Assembly: GCF_027497355.1 (NCBI RefSeq)
Contig: NZ_CP114909.1
Location: 5,103,001 to 5,167,000 of the forward strand
Direction: 5' to 3'
Origin: Micromonospora sp. WMMA1947
GTDB taxonomy: Bacteria; Actinomycetota; Actinomycetes; Mycobacteriales; Micromonosporaceae
DNA: 64,000 bases
The notes beneath the pieces were generated by a model. It saw only the letters and a program-made list of their open reading frames with translations, was not told the DNA's origin and did not search any database. Of the stretch, positions 15,800-27,747 are shown one piece after another; position 1 is the first letter of the stretch; the number at the start of each line of letters is the position of its first letter. Both the position numbers and the translations under genes were made by a program.

Positions 15800-16004
15800 C
15801 GCCCGACGATGACATACCGGCGCAGCCGCTCGTACGCCTCCCGGACGTGCCGGCGCGCCACCGGAACGACAGCGGTCACGGCACCGCCCGTGCGCCCGGG
15901 CGCCACAGGCACGACGGCTCGGACTCGATCACGCCCTCCTCTACCCGGCGGTCACGCCGGTATTCCCGCGGCTCCCGCTTGCGGGGGCGAGCGATCATGG
16001 AGGG

Positions 16005-16385
16005 GTGATCCGTTTTCTGCTGAACCTGCTGTGGCTCGTCTTCGGTGGCGGCTTCTTCCTGGCCCTCGGCTACGGCGTGGCCGCCCTGATCTGCTTCGTC
16101 CTCGTCGTCACCATCCCCTTCGGCGTCGCCTCGCTGCGGCTCGCCCTGTACTCGCTGTGGCCGTTCGGGCGCACCATCGTGCCCAAGCCGGGCGCCGGCC
16201 TTCCCTCCGGCCTGGCGAACGTGCTCTGGGTGGTGCTGGCCGGCTGGTGGCTGGCGCTGTCGCACATCCTCGCCGGTGTCGCGCTCTGCGTGACGATCAT
16301 CGGCATCCCGTTCGGGGTGGCGAACTTCAAGCTGGTCCCGGCGGCGCTGTGGCCGCTCGGCCAGGAGGTCGTCGAGACCCCGTAA
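16005..16385 (+). CDS. YccF domain-containing membrane protein
   Basis: 126 residues, almost all hydrophobic. Two copies of the YccF (DUF307) repeat are visible: VTIPFGVASLRLALYSLWPF and IIGIPFGVANFKLVPAALWPL, each preceded by transmembrane segments, for about four in all. Inner-membrane protein of unknown function. GTG 16005 gives the normal N-terminus (VIRFLLNLLWLVFGG). Confidence 0.85.
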   Translation: MIRFLLNLLWLVFGGGFFLALGYGVAALICFVLVVTIPFGVASLRLALYSLWPFGRTIVPKPGAGLPSGLANVLWVVLAGWWLALSHILAGVALCVTIIGIPFGVANFKLVPAALWPLGQEVVETP

Positions 16386-16541
16386 CCCGCTCCCCGGCCC
16401 CGGTGCCGCCGGGTCGAGGCCGGGCGAGGTCTGCTGCGCCGGGCAGGCCGGCGGACACCGGGACAGCTTCCAGCCGTTGTCGACGCCTGTCCGTCTGCCC
16501 GTCCCTCCCCTTCCGGTCCGCGCGCCCGCGCCGCCCCCGGC

Positions 16542-16596
16542 GGGTGGAACGTCATGGGCGTCTCCGCCCGTGTTTGACACCCATGACGTTCCACCC
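16542..16596. repeat. 17-bp perfect inverted repeat
   Basis: Arm GGGTGGAACGTCATGGG (16542-16558) pairs with 16580-16596 across a 21-nt loop. The flanks are GC-rich but the arms are of mixed composition, so it is not simple GC noise. It may be a mobile hairpin element or a terminator for the YccF gene. Confidence 0.7.
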
Positions 16597-16670
16597 ACCG
16601 GTCGGCACCCTTCCGGCAGCGAGCGCACGACCAATTGGCGGGATACGCGTCCCGACTCCTGGGAACGCTC

Positions 16671-16722
16671 CAGATCTTGGTACGAAAAGGCCCTCATTGG
16701 GGCCGTCTCGTACCAAGATCTG
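16671..16722. repeat. 15-bp perfect inverted repeat with inner stem
   Basis: CAGATCTTGGTACGA (16671-16685) pairs with 16708-16722. The 22-nt loop itself contains GGCCC/GGGCC. The AGATCTTGG core recalls the GATCTTGCAC repeat at 30632, so both may belong to one family of small intergenic palindromes. Confidence 0.7.
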
Positions 16723-16816
16723 CCGAGGGCCTGGCGCACCACCTCTACGGCGTCCTAGGAGGATGGGGTGGTTGCTGGAGGGACGCGAATGGGGCTCGCG
16801 GGGCGGGTTTGCTGGC

Positions 16817-16829
16817 TAGCGTCGGAGGG
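16817..16829 (+). promoter_or_regulatory. Leaderless-type promoter of the FkbM methyltransferase
   Basis: TAGCGT (16817-16822), seven bases, then GTG 16830. CGGAGGG abuts the start too closely to act as a normal ribosome site. Confidence 0.45.
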
Positions 16830-17594
16830 GTGCGGGACGGGGTGATCGAGACGCTCAAGGCGGACCCGGAGATGTCCGGTCTGCGCCGCTCGCTGGACTT
16901 CTATCACGGCGACCCGGTGCGCGACGCCGCGCTCGACGCGTTCTACGCCCCGCTGGTCCGCGCCGGTGACCTGGTCTTCGACGTGGGCGCGCACGTGGGC
17001 GACCGGCTGGGCAGCTTCCGCCGGCTGGGTGCGCGCGTGGTGGCTGTCGAACCGCAGCCGCTGTGCGCGCGGGCGCTGCGCGAGATGTACGCGGGCGACG
17101 ACGCGGTGACGGTGGTGGAGGCGGCGTGCGGGCGTACCGCCGGGCCGGTGGGGTTGCACGTGAACTCGGCCAACCCGACGGTGTCCACCGCCTCCCCCGG
17201 GTTCGTCCGCGCCGCCGACGGCGCGCCCGGCTGGGAGGGCGAGACCTGGGACGCCCGGATCGAGGTGCCCGGCACCACGCTCGACGCGCTCGTGGCCGCG
17301 TACGGCGTGCCGGCGTTCGTGAAGATCGACGTGGAGGGGTTCGAGGACGCCGTGCTGGCCGGGTTGAGCCGGCCGGTCCCCGCGTTGTCGTTCGAGTTCA
17401 CCACCATCACCCGGGTGCTGACGGCGCGCTGCCTGGACCGGCTCACCGCGCTCGGCTTCACCCGGTTCACCGTGGCGCTCGGTGACGAGATGCGGTTCGC
17501 GCTGCCCGGCTGGCACCAGGCGGCCGCTGTGGCCGCGTACCTGCGCGCGTTGCCGGACGAGGTCAACTCGGGCGACGTGTACGCCCGCCCCTGA
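16830..17594 (+). CDS. FkbM family methyltransferase
   Basis: 254 residues. SAM motif I is GDLVFDVGAHVGDR, then RVVAVEPQP; the FkbM hallmark FVKIDVEGFEDAVL follows, then LSFEFTTITR. These are cytoplasmic O-methyltransferases acting on sugars or small molecules; the acceptor is unknown and no biosynthetic genes adjoin it. The frame extends upstream to 16635, but that stretch overlaps the inverted repeat and lacks family similarity, so GTG 16830 is preferred. Confidence 0.85.
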   Translation: MRDGVIETLKADPEMSGLRRSLDFYHGDPVRDAALDAFYAPLVRAGDLVFDVGAHVGDRLGSFRRLGARVVAVEPQPLCARALREMYAGDDAVTVVEAACGRTAGPVGLHVNSANPTVSTASPGFVRAADGAPGWEGETWDARIEVPGTTLDALVAAYGVPAFVKIDVEGFEDAVLAGLSRPVPALSFEFTTITRVLTARCLDRLTALGFTRFTVALGDEMRFALPGWHQAAAVAAYLRALPDEVNSGDVYARP

Positions 17595-17760
17595 CCATCC
17601 ATTTCGGACGGCCGAGGGCCGGGAAACAAGGCATCGACCCTGTTCATCGCCGTGATCGGCAGACGCCCAGCCGGGACACTTTTTTCAAGGCTCGAACTTA
17701 GGAGTACATCGTTACTCATCTGTGATTGACGGGACCGACGCCACTTGGGTTGACTGCCAC

Positions 17761-17784
17761 GGAACCGCTTCCGCAACCGGTTCC
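17761..17784. promoter_or_regulatory. Two adjacent LacI-type operators
   Basis: GGAACCGCTTCC (17761-17772) and GCAACCGGTTCC (17773-17784) are side-by-side 12-bp near-palindromes with a central CG, as LacI-family proteins bind. They lie 39 bp before the LacI gene start and fit autoregulation plus control of the uptake operon behind it. Confidence 0.6.
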
Positions 17785-17822
17785 GAAACACCCCGCTCAT
17801 CCCTGCGATCCGGGAGCGTCAC

Positions 17823-18860
17823 GTGCCGATCACCATCGCCGACGTCGCCACCCGCGCCGGGGTGAGCAAGACGACGGTCTCCCGGGTGCTCAACGGCAAG
17901 GGCGAGGTGCACGTCCGCACCGCCGACCGGGTCCGCGCCGTGATCAGCGACCTCGGGTACGTACCCAGCGCCCGCGCGGTCGGGCTGGCCCGGGGCCGTA
18001 CCCGGGTGGTGGGGATGCTGGTGCCGGCGCTGACCTGGCCCTGGATGGGCGAGGTCCTCCAGGGCGCGGCCGACGTGGTCGAGGCCGCCGGCTACGGCAT
18101 GCTGCTGTTCACCTGCACCCACGGCGACGAGTCGATGCGCCGGTTCGCCTCCCAGGTCTCGGCCAAGTCGTTCGACGGCCTGCTGGTGGTCGAACCGGAG
18201 GGGACGCTCGACTACATCACCGAGCTGCACCGGCGCGGCCTGCCGGTCATCCTCATCGACGACCGGGGCCACCAGCCCGGCTTCCCGTCGGTGCGGACCA
18301 CGAACGAGGACGGCGCCCGGGCCGCCGCCACGCACCTGCTGGCGCTGGGCCGGCGCCGGCCGCTTGTCGTCACCGGCCTGCGCCGGTTCGGCTGCACCCG
18401 GGAACGGCTCGCGGGGTTCGCCGGCGCCTACGCCGACGCGGGCGTGCCGATCGAGCCGGACCGCGTGGTGGAGGGCGACTTCACCTTCGAGTGCGGGCGC
18501 GCGGCGGTGCGGCGGCTGCTCGCCGACGGCGTACCGTTCGACGCCGTCTTCGCCCACAACGACCTGTCGGCCGCCGGTGCGTTGCAGGCGCTGCGCGACG
18601 CCGGGCGGCGCGTCCCGCAGGACGTGGCGGTGGTCGGCTTCGACGACCTGCCGCTGGCCGGGCACACCCACCCGCCGCTGAGCTCCGTGCGCCAGCCCCT
18701 GCGGGAGATGGGTACGGCGGCCGCCCGGCTGCTCATCGGCCACCTCGCCGGCACCCCGCTGCCGGACACCCCGACCGTCATCCCGACCGGCTTCGCCGCC
18801 CGCGACTCGACCGGCGCGGACGAGAACACCAGCGACCCGATCGACGCCCACGTCACCTGA
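17823..18860 (+). CDS. LacI family transcriptional regulator
   Basis: 345 residues. N-terminal helix-turn-helix [20 protein letters not shown] with the hinge [15 protein letters not shown], then a periplasmic-binding-protein-like sugar domain ([60 protein letters not shown]). GTG 17823 has GGGAG seven nt upstream. Being first in a row with a transporter and beta-glucosidase, it most likely represses them and is released by a beta-glucoside such as cellobiose, like CebR or BglR. Confidence 0.9.
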   Translation: MPITIADVATRAGVSKTTVSRVLNGKGEVHVRTADRVRAVISDLGYVPSARAVGLARGRTRVVGMLVPALTWPWMGEVLQGAADVVEAAGYGMLLFTCTHGDESMRRFASQVSAKSFDGLLVVEPEGTLDYITELHRRGLPVILIDDRGHQPGFPSVRTTNEDGARAAATHLLALGRRRPLVVTGLRRFGCTRERLAGFAGAYADAGVPIEPDRVVEGDFTFECGRAAVRRLLADGVPFDAVFAHNDLSAAGALQALRDAGRRVPQDVAVVGFDDLPLAGHTHPPLSSVRQPLREMGTAAARLLIGHLAGTPLPDTPTVIPTGFAARDSTGADENTSDPIDAHVT

Positions 18861-18890
18861 CCCCCACCCCCGCCGCACCCGGCGACCACG

Positions 18891-18910
18891 CCGGCGGGCC
18901 CGCCCGCCGG
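18891..18910 (+). terminator. Hairpin between LacI and binding-protein genes
   Basis: CCGGCGGGC (18891-18899) pairs with GCCCGCCGG (18902-18910). It could act as a partial terminator lowering read-through between the regulator and the transporter genes. Confidence 0.35.
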
Positions 18911-18981
18911 TGGCTCCACCGCACACCCTCCATCCACCACATCCCGCCCGAGGAAATGCGGGACCACCGAGGGAGACCTCC

Positions 18982-20658
18982 ATGAGAAGACGGCAACTCC
19001 TCGCCCTCGCGCTGGCCGGCGCGATGGTCACCGGCGCCGCCGCCTGCGGCGACAGCCCGAACGCGAACAAGAAGAGCGGGCAGGCCGCGACGGTGCTGAA
19101 CGTCGGCATGCCCAACGGCCCGCAGGCGGAGAACAACAACCCGTTCCTCACCACCTCGGCCGGCGCGTCGCTCGGCTACCGGTGGCAGATCTACGAGCCG
19201 CTGATGATGTGGAACCCGGTCAAGCCGGCCGAGCCGTTCAAGCCGTGGCTGGCCACCAAGGCCGAGTGGTCGTCGGACTACAAGTCGGTCAAGGTGACCA
19301 TCCGCGAGAACGCCACCTGGTCCGACGGGCAGAAGGTCACCGCCGAGGACGTCGCGTTCACCTACAACCTGGTGAAGAAGTTCCCGGCCCTCAACGACCA
19401 GGGCGTTCCGTACACCGACGCCGTCGCCAGCGGCAACGAGGTCACCATCTCGATGGCCAGCCCGCAGTTCGTCAACCAGCAGAAGGTGCTGTGGCGGGTG
19501 CCGATCGTGCCCAAGCACCTGTGGGAGAAGATCGCCGACCCGGCCACCGACCCGGTGAAGCAGCCGGTCGGCAGCGGCCCCTACACGCTGAAGTCGTTCA
19601 CGCCGGCGACCACGACGCTCTCCGTGCGCGACAGCGGCTACTGGCAGGACCCGCCGAAGGTCAAGGAACTGCGGTACACCTCGTACACGGACAACAGCGC
19701 GCAGACCACCGCGCTGGCGAACGGCGAGTCGGAGTGGAGCTTCGTCTTCATCCCGAACTACCAGACCGTGTTCGTGGCCAAGGACCAGAAGAACCACAAG
19801 ATGTGGGCGCCGCCGGTGCTGGGCATCCACGGCCTCTACGTGAACACCACGAAGAAGCCGTTCGACGACCCCACGCTGCGCAAGGCGATGAACATGGTCA
19901 TCGACCGGGCGGACATCTTCACCACCGCCGAGGCCGGCTACTTCCACCCCGAGGTGAAGAGCGTCACCGGTCTGCCCAGCCCGGCCGGTGACTCGTTCAT
20001 CGCGCCCGAGTACAAGGGCCAGGAGCACAAGGTCGACGTCGAGGGCGCCAAGGCGCTGCTCACCGGCGCCGGCTACAAGCTCGACGGCACCACGCTCAAG
20101 GACAAGAGCGGAAAGCCGGTCACCATCCGGCTCACCGACCCGGCCGGCTGGTCCGACTACCAGACCAGCCTGGAGATCGTGAAGGGCAACCTGGCGAAGA
20201 TCGGCATCGCGGCCACCGTCGACAAGGCCAACCAGGACGCCTGGTTCCGCAACGTCGAGCAGGGCAACTTCGAGGCCACGTTCCGGTGGACCGAGAGCGG
20301 CGCCACGCCGTACGACATCTACCGGACCATCATGGACGGCCGCGTGCTCAAGCCGATCGGCACCGCCTCCCCGGCGGGCAACTTCGGCCGGTTCCAGAGC
20401 AAGGAGGCCACCGACGCGCTGGTGTCGTACGCCAACGCCACCGACGACGCCACCCGCACCACCGCCATGGCCACCCTGCAGAAGATCTTCGTCGAGCAGA
20501 TGCCGATGATCCCGGTCGGCGCGGACAACATCGGCGGCGCGTACAGCACGAAGAACTGGACCGGCTGGCCGGACGACTCGAACCCGTACGGCGCGCTCCA
20601 GCCCACCCAGCCCAACGCGGTGGACGTGGTGCTGCACCTCGAGCCGGCCAACGGCTGA
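18982..20658 (+). CDS. Family 5 extracellular solute-binding protein (oligosaccharide or peptide ABC importer)
   Basis: 558 residues. Signal [20 protein letters not shown] ends at a Cys, so it is a lipoprotein; the RRQLL start would also suit Tat export. The SBP_bac_5 fold is shown by [33 protein letters not shown] and [10 protein letters not shown]. Family 5 proteins bind peptides, but one branch (for example the Thermotoga cellobiose-binding protein) binds beta-glucan oligosaccharides. The neighbouring GH1 enzyme and LacI regulator favour a sugar here. Strong site GAGGGAG before ATG 18982. Confidence 0.85.
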   Translation: MRRRQLLALALAGAMVTGAAACGDSPNANKKSGQAATVLNVGMPNGPQAENNNPFLTTSAGASLGYRWQIYEPLMMWNPVKPAEPFKPWLATKAEWSSDYKSVKVTIRENATWSDGQKVTAEDVAFTYNLVKKFPALNDQGVPYTDAVASGNEVTISMASPQFVNQQKVLWRVPIVPKHLWEKIADPATDPVKQPVGSGPYTLKSFTPATTTLSVRDSGYWQDPPKVKELRYTSYTDNSAQTTALANGESEWSFVFIPNYQTVFVAKDQKNHKMWAPPVLGIHGLYVNTTKKPFDDPTLRKAMNMVIDRADIFTTAEAGYFHPEVKSVTGLPSPAGDSFIAPEYKGQEHKVDVEGAKALLTGAGYKLDGTTLKDKSGKPVTIRLTDPAGWSDYQTSLEIVKGNLAKIGIAATVDKANQDAWFRNVEQGNFEATFRWTESGATPYDIYRTIMDGRVLKPIGTASPAGNFGRFQSKEATDALVSYANATDDATRTTAMATLQKIFVEQMPMIPVGADNIGGAYSTKNWTGWPDDSNPYGALQPTQPNAVDVVLHLEPANG

Positions 20659-20664
20659 CCCGGT

Positions 20665-20704
20665 GCCGCCGGCCCGGCCACGATCGCCCGGCCGGGCCGG
20701 CGGC
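20665..20704 (+). terminator. Intra-operon hairpin after the binding-protein gene
   Basis: 15-bp perfect stem (20665-20679 with 20690-20704), 10-nt loop. Such a structure after a binding-protein gene often protects its mRNA and lowers expression of the membrane components. Confidence 0.65.
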
Positions 20705-20745
20705 GCCCGCCCCTCGCTACCGGCAACCCCAGACAGGAATGCGGC

Positions 20746-21845
20746 ATGACGTTGACCGAGAGCGCACCGGCGCCGGCCGACGAGGTGGTGCTGGAGGCCG
20801 TCGGCCTGACCAAGCACTTCCCCGTCCGCCGGCGGCTGCGTGACCTCCTCTCCCGCACCCCGGCGGTGGTGCACGCCGTCGACGACGTATCGATCGCGCT
20901 GCGCCGCGGCCGGGTGACCGCGCTCGTCGGCGAGTCCGGCTCCGGCAAGTCCACAGTGGCGCGGCTGCTGGCCCAGCTCTACCCGCGCACGGCCGGCGAC
21001 ATCCGCCTGCACGGCGAGTCGACCCGGGTCCGCGGCGGGCGCCGCTTCCGGGCGTACGTGCGCCGGGTGCAGCTGATCCTGCAGGACCCGTTCGCCTCGC
21101 TGAACCCGGTGCACACGGTCCGCTACCACCTGACCCGGTCGCTGCGCATCCACGGCAACGCCGGGACCGGCCCGGACGGGCTGGAGAAGGCGCTCGCCGA
21201 CCTGCTGACCCGGGTCGCGCTCACCCCGCCGGAGCGCTACCTGGACGCGTTCCCGCACGAGCTGTCCGGCGGGCAGCGCCAGCGGGTGGCGATCGCGCGG
21301 GCGCTCGGCGCCGACCCCGAGGTGCTGCTCGCCGACGAGCCGGTGTCCATGCTGGACGTGTCGATCCGCCTCGGCGTGCTCAACCTGCTCCAGGACCTGA
21401 AGGACCGGCTCGACCTGGCGATCCTCTACATCACCCACGACATCGCCTCCGCCCGCTACTTCGCCGACGAGACGATCGTCATGTACGCCGGGCGGATGGT
21501 CGAGGGCGGCGACAGCGAGACCGTCACCCAGCGCCCGGCCCACCCGTACACCCGGTTGCTGATCGAATCGGCGCCGGACCCGGAGCGGATCACCGGCGCG
21601 GGCGGCGACGGCGCGGCGGCGGCCGAGCGGGGGCACGGCGAGCCGCCGAGCCTGATCCGCCCGCCGGCCGGCTGCCGGTTCCACCCGCGCTGCCCGGCGG
21701 CCATGCCGCGCTGCGCCACCGACCTGCCGCCACCGATCCCGGTCGACGACGCGCCGGGGCACTGGGCCGCGTGCTGGCTGTTCGACGCCGAGACCGTCGC
21801 GGCGGCGAAGAGCGGAACCGACACGGCCGGGACGGAGGCGACGCG

Positions 21846-21849
<4 letters not shown>
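20746..21849 (+). CDS. ABC transporter ATP-binding protein (OppF/DppF type)
   Basis: 367 residues. Walker [10 protein letters not shown]-loop [15 protein letters not shown], signature [15 protein letters not shown], Walker [14 protein letters not shown]-loop [10 protein letters not shown]. The C-terminal [15 protein letters not shown] is the cysteine-rich oligopeptide-ABC extension. Powers the importer with the second ATPase at 23870. Its TGA overlaps the permease GTG. Confidence 0.9.
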
Positions 21850-22823
<974 letters not shown>

Positions 22824-22826
22824 ACG

Positions 22827-23869
22827 ATGACACTCTCCCCGTCCAGCATCGAGCAGGTCATCCCCGGCCAGGGGGCGATGGCGCAGCCGTCGGCCCGGGC
22901 GCGCCGCCGCCGGTTCCGCTTCGTCGCCAACGCCAAGGCCGCGACCGGCCTCGCAGTCCTCGGGGTCTACGTGCTCCTGGCGGTGATCGGGCCGTGGATC
23001 GCGCCGTACGACCCGGACGCGCGCAGCGCCGACGTGCTCCAGGCGCCCTCGGCCCGGCACTGGTTCGGCACCACCCATCTCGGGCAGGACATCTTCAGCC
23101 AGATCCTGGTCGGCGCGCGCAGCGTGATGGTGGTGGGCCTGACCGCCGGCGTGCTCGCCACGATCCTGTCCGTCCTCATCGGCGTGACCGCCGGTTACCT
23201 GGGCGGCGCGGCCGACGAGGGCCTGTCGGCGGTGTCGAACGTGTTCCTGGTGATCCCGGCGCTGCCGCTGATCATCATCGTCACGTCCCTCGTCGACCAG
23301 GCCAGTGACACGCTCGTGGCGCTCATCATCGGCCTCACGTCGTGGGCCTGGGGCGCCCGCGTGCTGCGCGCCCAGACGCTGTCGTTACGCCGCCGCGACT
23401 ACGTCGAGGCCGCCCGGGCCACCGGCGAGCGGACCTGGCGGATCATCGGCTTCGAGATCCTGCCGAACCTGACCGCGATCATCGCCTCCGGCTTCGTCGG
23501 CACCGTCATCTTCGCGGTGATGTCGGAGATCACCCTGGCGTTCATCGGCGTCTCGTCGATGACGTCGTGGAACTGGGGCACGATCCTGTTCTGGGCCCAG
23601 GGGCAGCAGGCCCTGGCGCAGGGCGCCTGGTGGTGGTTCGTGCCGGCCGGGCTGGCCATCGCGCTGCTCGGCACCGCGCTCGCGCTGATCAACTTCGGCA
23701 TCGACGAGTTCGTCAGCCCGCGGCTGCGCACCGGCGGCCGGACCCGGATCCGGACCGCCGACGGCCGCACCGTCGCGATGCGCGTCGGGTTCACCCCGGT
23801 GCTCGCGCCGAACCCGGCGCCGGTCCCGATGCGGCGGCCGGCGGACCCCACCCGAGAGGACGCGACCCC

Positions 23870-23873
<4 letters not shown>
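22827..23873 (+). CDS. ABC transporter permease (DppC/OppC type)
   Basis: 348 residues. DppC-type N-terminal segment, HWFGTTHLGQDIFSQILVGA loop and EAA motif DYVEAARATGERTWRIIGFE. The C-terminus carries about 45 extra soluble residues ending RPADPTREDATP, longer than most relatives. Three bases separate it from the upstream stop, and its own TGA overlaps the next ATG. Confidence 0.9.
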
Positions 23874-24877
<1,004 letters not shown>

Positions 24878-24916
24878 CCCGCCCGACACCACCACCCGCC
24901 AACCGCGAGGAGAACC

Positions 24917-26329
24917 ATGGACACCGACCTCACCCGCCCGTCGTCAGTCACCGGTCCGGACCCGATCGACACGCTGCCGCCGACCTTCCGGTGGGGGGTG
25001 GCGACGTCGTCGTACCAGATCGAGGGCGCGGTGGCCGAAGACGGCCGCACCCCGTCGATCTGGGACACGTTCTGCCGGGTGCCGGGCGCGGTGGCGAACG
25101 GCGACCACGGCGACGTGGCGTGCGACCACTACCACCGGATGCCGCAGGACGTCGCGCTCATCGCGGACCTGGGGCTGGACACGTACCGGTTCTCGGTGGC
25201 CTGGCCCCGGGTGCAGCCGGGCGGGCGCGGCCCGGCGAACGTGGCCGGGCTGGCCTTCTACGACCGGCTGGTGGACGAACTGCTCGGCCGGGGCGTCGAG
25301 CCGTGGGTGACGCTCTACCACTGGGACCTGCCGCAGGAGCTGGAGGACGCCGGCGGCTGGCCGAACCGGGACACCGCGTACCGGTTCGCCGACTACGCGG
25401 AACTGGTCTTCGCCGCGCTCGGCGACCGGGTCCGCACCTGGACCACGCTCAACGAGCCGTGGTGCTCGGCGATGCTCGGGTACGCCTACGGCAACCACGC
25501 CCCGGGCCGGCGCGACCTGGGCGACGGCATCGCCGCGGCGCACCACCTGCTGCTCGGGCACGGGCTGGCGACGCGGCGGCTGCGCGAGGCGGCCCGGTCC
25601 CCGATCGAGCTGGGCCTCACGCTGAACCTGGCCACCGCCGACCCGGCGACCGACAGCGCGGCCGACCGGGACGCGGCGCGCGCCGCCGACGGGCTGGGCA
25701 ACCGGCTCTACCTCGACCCGGTGCTGCGCGGGGAGTACCCGCGCGACGTGATCGCCGACCTGGCCGCCGAGGGCGTGCGGATCCCGGTGGAGGACGGCGA
25801 CCTGGACGTCATCGCCACCCCGATCGACGTGCTGGGCGTCAACTACTACTTCGGGCAGCTGCACTCCGGGGTGGACGAGCAGGGCCGCGACCGCGACGAC
25901 GACGGCAAGCCGGTACGCCGGGTGGTCCGCCGCGACCTGCCGCGTACCGCGATGGACTGGGAGATCGTGCCGGAGTCCTTCACCGACCTGCTGGTGCGGC
26001 TGCACCGCGACTACCCGGGCACGCCCATGGTGATCACCGAGAACGGCGCCGCGTTCGACGACGAGCCGGACGCCGACGGGTTCGTCGCCGACGACGACCG
26101 GGTCGGCTACCTCACCGAGCACCTGCGGGCGGTGGCCCGCGCCCGGGCCGCCGGCGCGGACGTGCGCGGCTACTTCGCCTGGTCGCTGCTGGACAACTTC
26201 GAGTGGGCGTACGGCTACGACAAGCGGTTCGGCATCGTCCGGGTCGACTACGACACGCAGCGCCGCACCCCCAAGCGCAGCGCGCTCTGGTACCGCGACA
26301 CCGTGCGGCGGGTACGCGGGCAGCGCTGA
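24917..26329 (+). CDS. GH1 beta-glucosidase
   Basis: 470 residues, full length for GH1 and without a signal peptide, so cytoplasmic. FRWGVATSSYQIEGA is the N-terminal GH1 signature, TLNEPW carries the acid/base Glu, VITENGAAFDD the nucleophile Glu, and YFAWSLLDNFEWAYGY the aglycone-side strand. It would split cellobiose or other beta-glucosides brought in by the operon's importer. ATG 24917 follows GAGGAG. Confidence 0.93.
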   Translation: MDTDLTRPSSVTGPDPIDTLPPTFRWGVATSSYQIEGAVAEDGRTPSIWDTFCRVPGAVANGDHGDVACDHYHRMPQDVALIADLGLDTYRFSVAWPRVQPGGRGPANVAGLAFYDRLVDELLGRGVEPWVTLYHWDLPQELEDAGGWPNRDTAYRFADYAELVFAALGDRVRTWTTLNEPWCSAMLGYAYGNHAPGRRDLGDGIAAAHHLLLGHGLATRRLREAARSPIELGLTLNLATADPATDSAADRDAARAADGLGNRLYLDPVLRGEYPRDVIADLAAEGVRIPVEDGDLDVIATPIDVLGVNYYFGQLHSGVDEQGRDRDDDGKPVRRVVRRDLPRTAMDWEIVPESFTDLLVRLHRDYPGTPMVITENGAAFDDEPDADGFVADDDRVGYLTEHLRAVARARAAGADVRGYFAWSLLDNFEWAYGYDKRFGIVRVDYDTQRRTPKRSALWYRDTVRRVRGQR

Positions 26330-26361
26330 CGTCGTCCGGCGTGGGGGCAGGGCCGGTCAGG

Positions 26362-27606
26362 TCAGTGACGGCGGCCCGGACCCCACGCCGGGCCCGGGCG
26401 GGCGGCCGGGTCGCGGGGCACGCCGCCGTCGCGCAGCAGCCGGGTCATCGGCAGGGTGGCGGCGCCCATCGCGACCGCGTCCGGTCCGAGCCGGCACAGC
26501 TCGATCGAGGTCTGCGCGTACGGCTGGCGCAGCGCGTGCCGGGCGGTCGCCGCGCGGATCGCGGGCAGGTGCCGTTCGCCCAGGGCCAGCCCGGCCCAGC
26601 CGCCGAGCACCACCCGCTCCGGGTTGAACAGGTTCACCAGGTTCGCCACCCCGGCGCCCAGGTAGCCGACCGTCTCGTCGACCACCTTCGCGGCGGTGCG
26701 GCCGGTGGAACGCAGCAGCTCGCCGAAGGCGGACTCCTCGTCCGCGCCGGGTGCCGGGCGGCCCCGGTTGGCCTGGCGGAACCGGTCCAGCACCGCCTCC
26801 GCCCCGACGTACGCCTCCAGGCAGCCGAGGTTGCCGCAGCGACAGCGGCGGCCGCCGTACACGATGGTGGTGTGGCCCCACTCCCCGGCGCTGCTGTGCG
26901 CGCCCCGGTAGCCGACGCCGTCGGCGACCACGCTCGCGCCGACGCCGGAGCCGACCAGGGCGACCACCGCGTGCCGGACGCCGCGGCCGGCGCCGAACCA
27001 CATCTCGGCCTGGCCGAGCGTCTTCGCGCCGTTGTCCACGTGCACCGGTACGTCGGTGCCGGCGCGCAGCATCGCGCCGAGCGGGACGCCGTCCCAGCCG
27101 AGCGTCTGGGCGTGCACCACGGCGTCGGCGGTGCGCTCGACGGTGCCGGCGACGGCGACGCCGAAGCCGAGCACGGCGGCGGGGTCGACGCCTGCCTGGT
27201 CGATGACCGCGGCGAGGCCGTGCCGCAGGTGCGCGGCGACCCGCTCGGGGTCGGGATCGGCCGCGGTGATCGGGTACTCCGCCTTGGCCAGCGCGGTCAT
27301 GCTCAGGTCGAACAGCTCCACCTGGACCCGGGTCTCGCCGACGTCGGCGCCGACCAGGTAGCCGTAGCCGGGCGCGACGCGCAGCAGGACCCGGGGGCGG
27401 CCGCCGTCGGACTCGACCGAGCCGGCCTCCTCGACCAGACCCTCGTTGATCATCTCGCCGACCAGGTTGCTGACGCTCGCCAGGCTGAGCGCTGTGGACT
27501 GGCCCAGCTCGTGCCGGCTGAGCGGGCCGTCCAGCCAGATCCGGGTCAGCAGGACCGACCGGTTGGCCCGGCGCATGTCGCGCACCGTGGTGCGTCTGGC
27601 GTCCAC
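26362..27606 (-). CDS. ROK family transcriptional regulator
   Basis: 414 residues. N-terminal winged helix (LSRHELGQSTALSLASVSNL, VGEMINEGLVEEAG), then an ASKHA sugar-kinase-like domain with VGADVGETRVQVELFD and the zinc site GHTTIVYGGRRCRCGNLGCL. ROK repressors sense sugars such as glucose, xylose or N-acetylglucosamine. It sits between the beta-glucosidase operon (convergent) and a chitinase (divergent), so either could be its target; the divergent palindrome favours the chitinase and itself. Confidence 0.88.
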   Translation of the reverse strand: MDARRTTVRDMRRANRSVLLTRIWLDGPLSRHELGQSTALSLASVSNLVGEMINEGLVEEAGSVESDGGRPRVLLRVAPGYGYLVGADVGETRVQVELFDLSMTALAKAEYPITAADPDPERVAAHLRHGLAAVIDQAGVDPAAVLGFGVAVAGTVERTADAVVHAQTLGWDGVPLGAMLRAGTDVPVHVDNGAKTLGQAEMWFGAGRGVRHAVVALVGSGVGASVVADGVGYRGAHSSAGEWGHTTIVYGGRRCRCGNLGCLEAYVGAEAVLDRFRQANRGRPAPGADEESAFGELLRSTGRTAAKVVDETVGYLGAGVANLVNLFNPERVVLGGWAGLALGERHLPAIRAATARHALRQPYAQTSIELCRLGPDAVAMGAATLPMTRLLRDGGVPRDPAARPGPAWGPGRRH

Positions 27607-27698
27607 GTCCGCCGCCGTCCTTCCCGGCCGCTCGCGGCGGCCTGCGTTCCTGCTTCACGCCGTGAACCGGGTGGTGACAGGGTACGCCGCATTTACAT

Positions 27699-27711
27699 TT
27701 AACAAAGTTAA
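27699..27711. promoter_or_regulatory. Candidate ROK operator TTAACAAAGTTAA
   Basis: Perfect AT-rich inverted repeat (TTAAC-AAA-GTTAA) in the 141-bp gap between the divergent ROK and chitinase genes, strikingly AT-rich against the surrounding DNA. AT-rich palindromes of this kind are typical of ROK binding sites. Confidence 0.5.
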
Positions 27712-27747
27712 CTGATAACCTCCGGCGCATCGATGAGGAGGTATGTC

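Larger units (their letters stand above)
16386..16829. other. Repeat-bearing intergenic region
   Basis: A 444-bp spacer with no credible gene. It contains two separate inverted repeats (16542-16596 and 16671-16722) and a leaderless-type promoter at its end. Confidence 0.6.
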
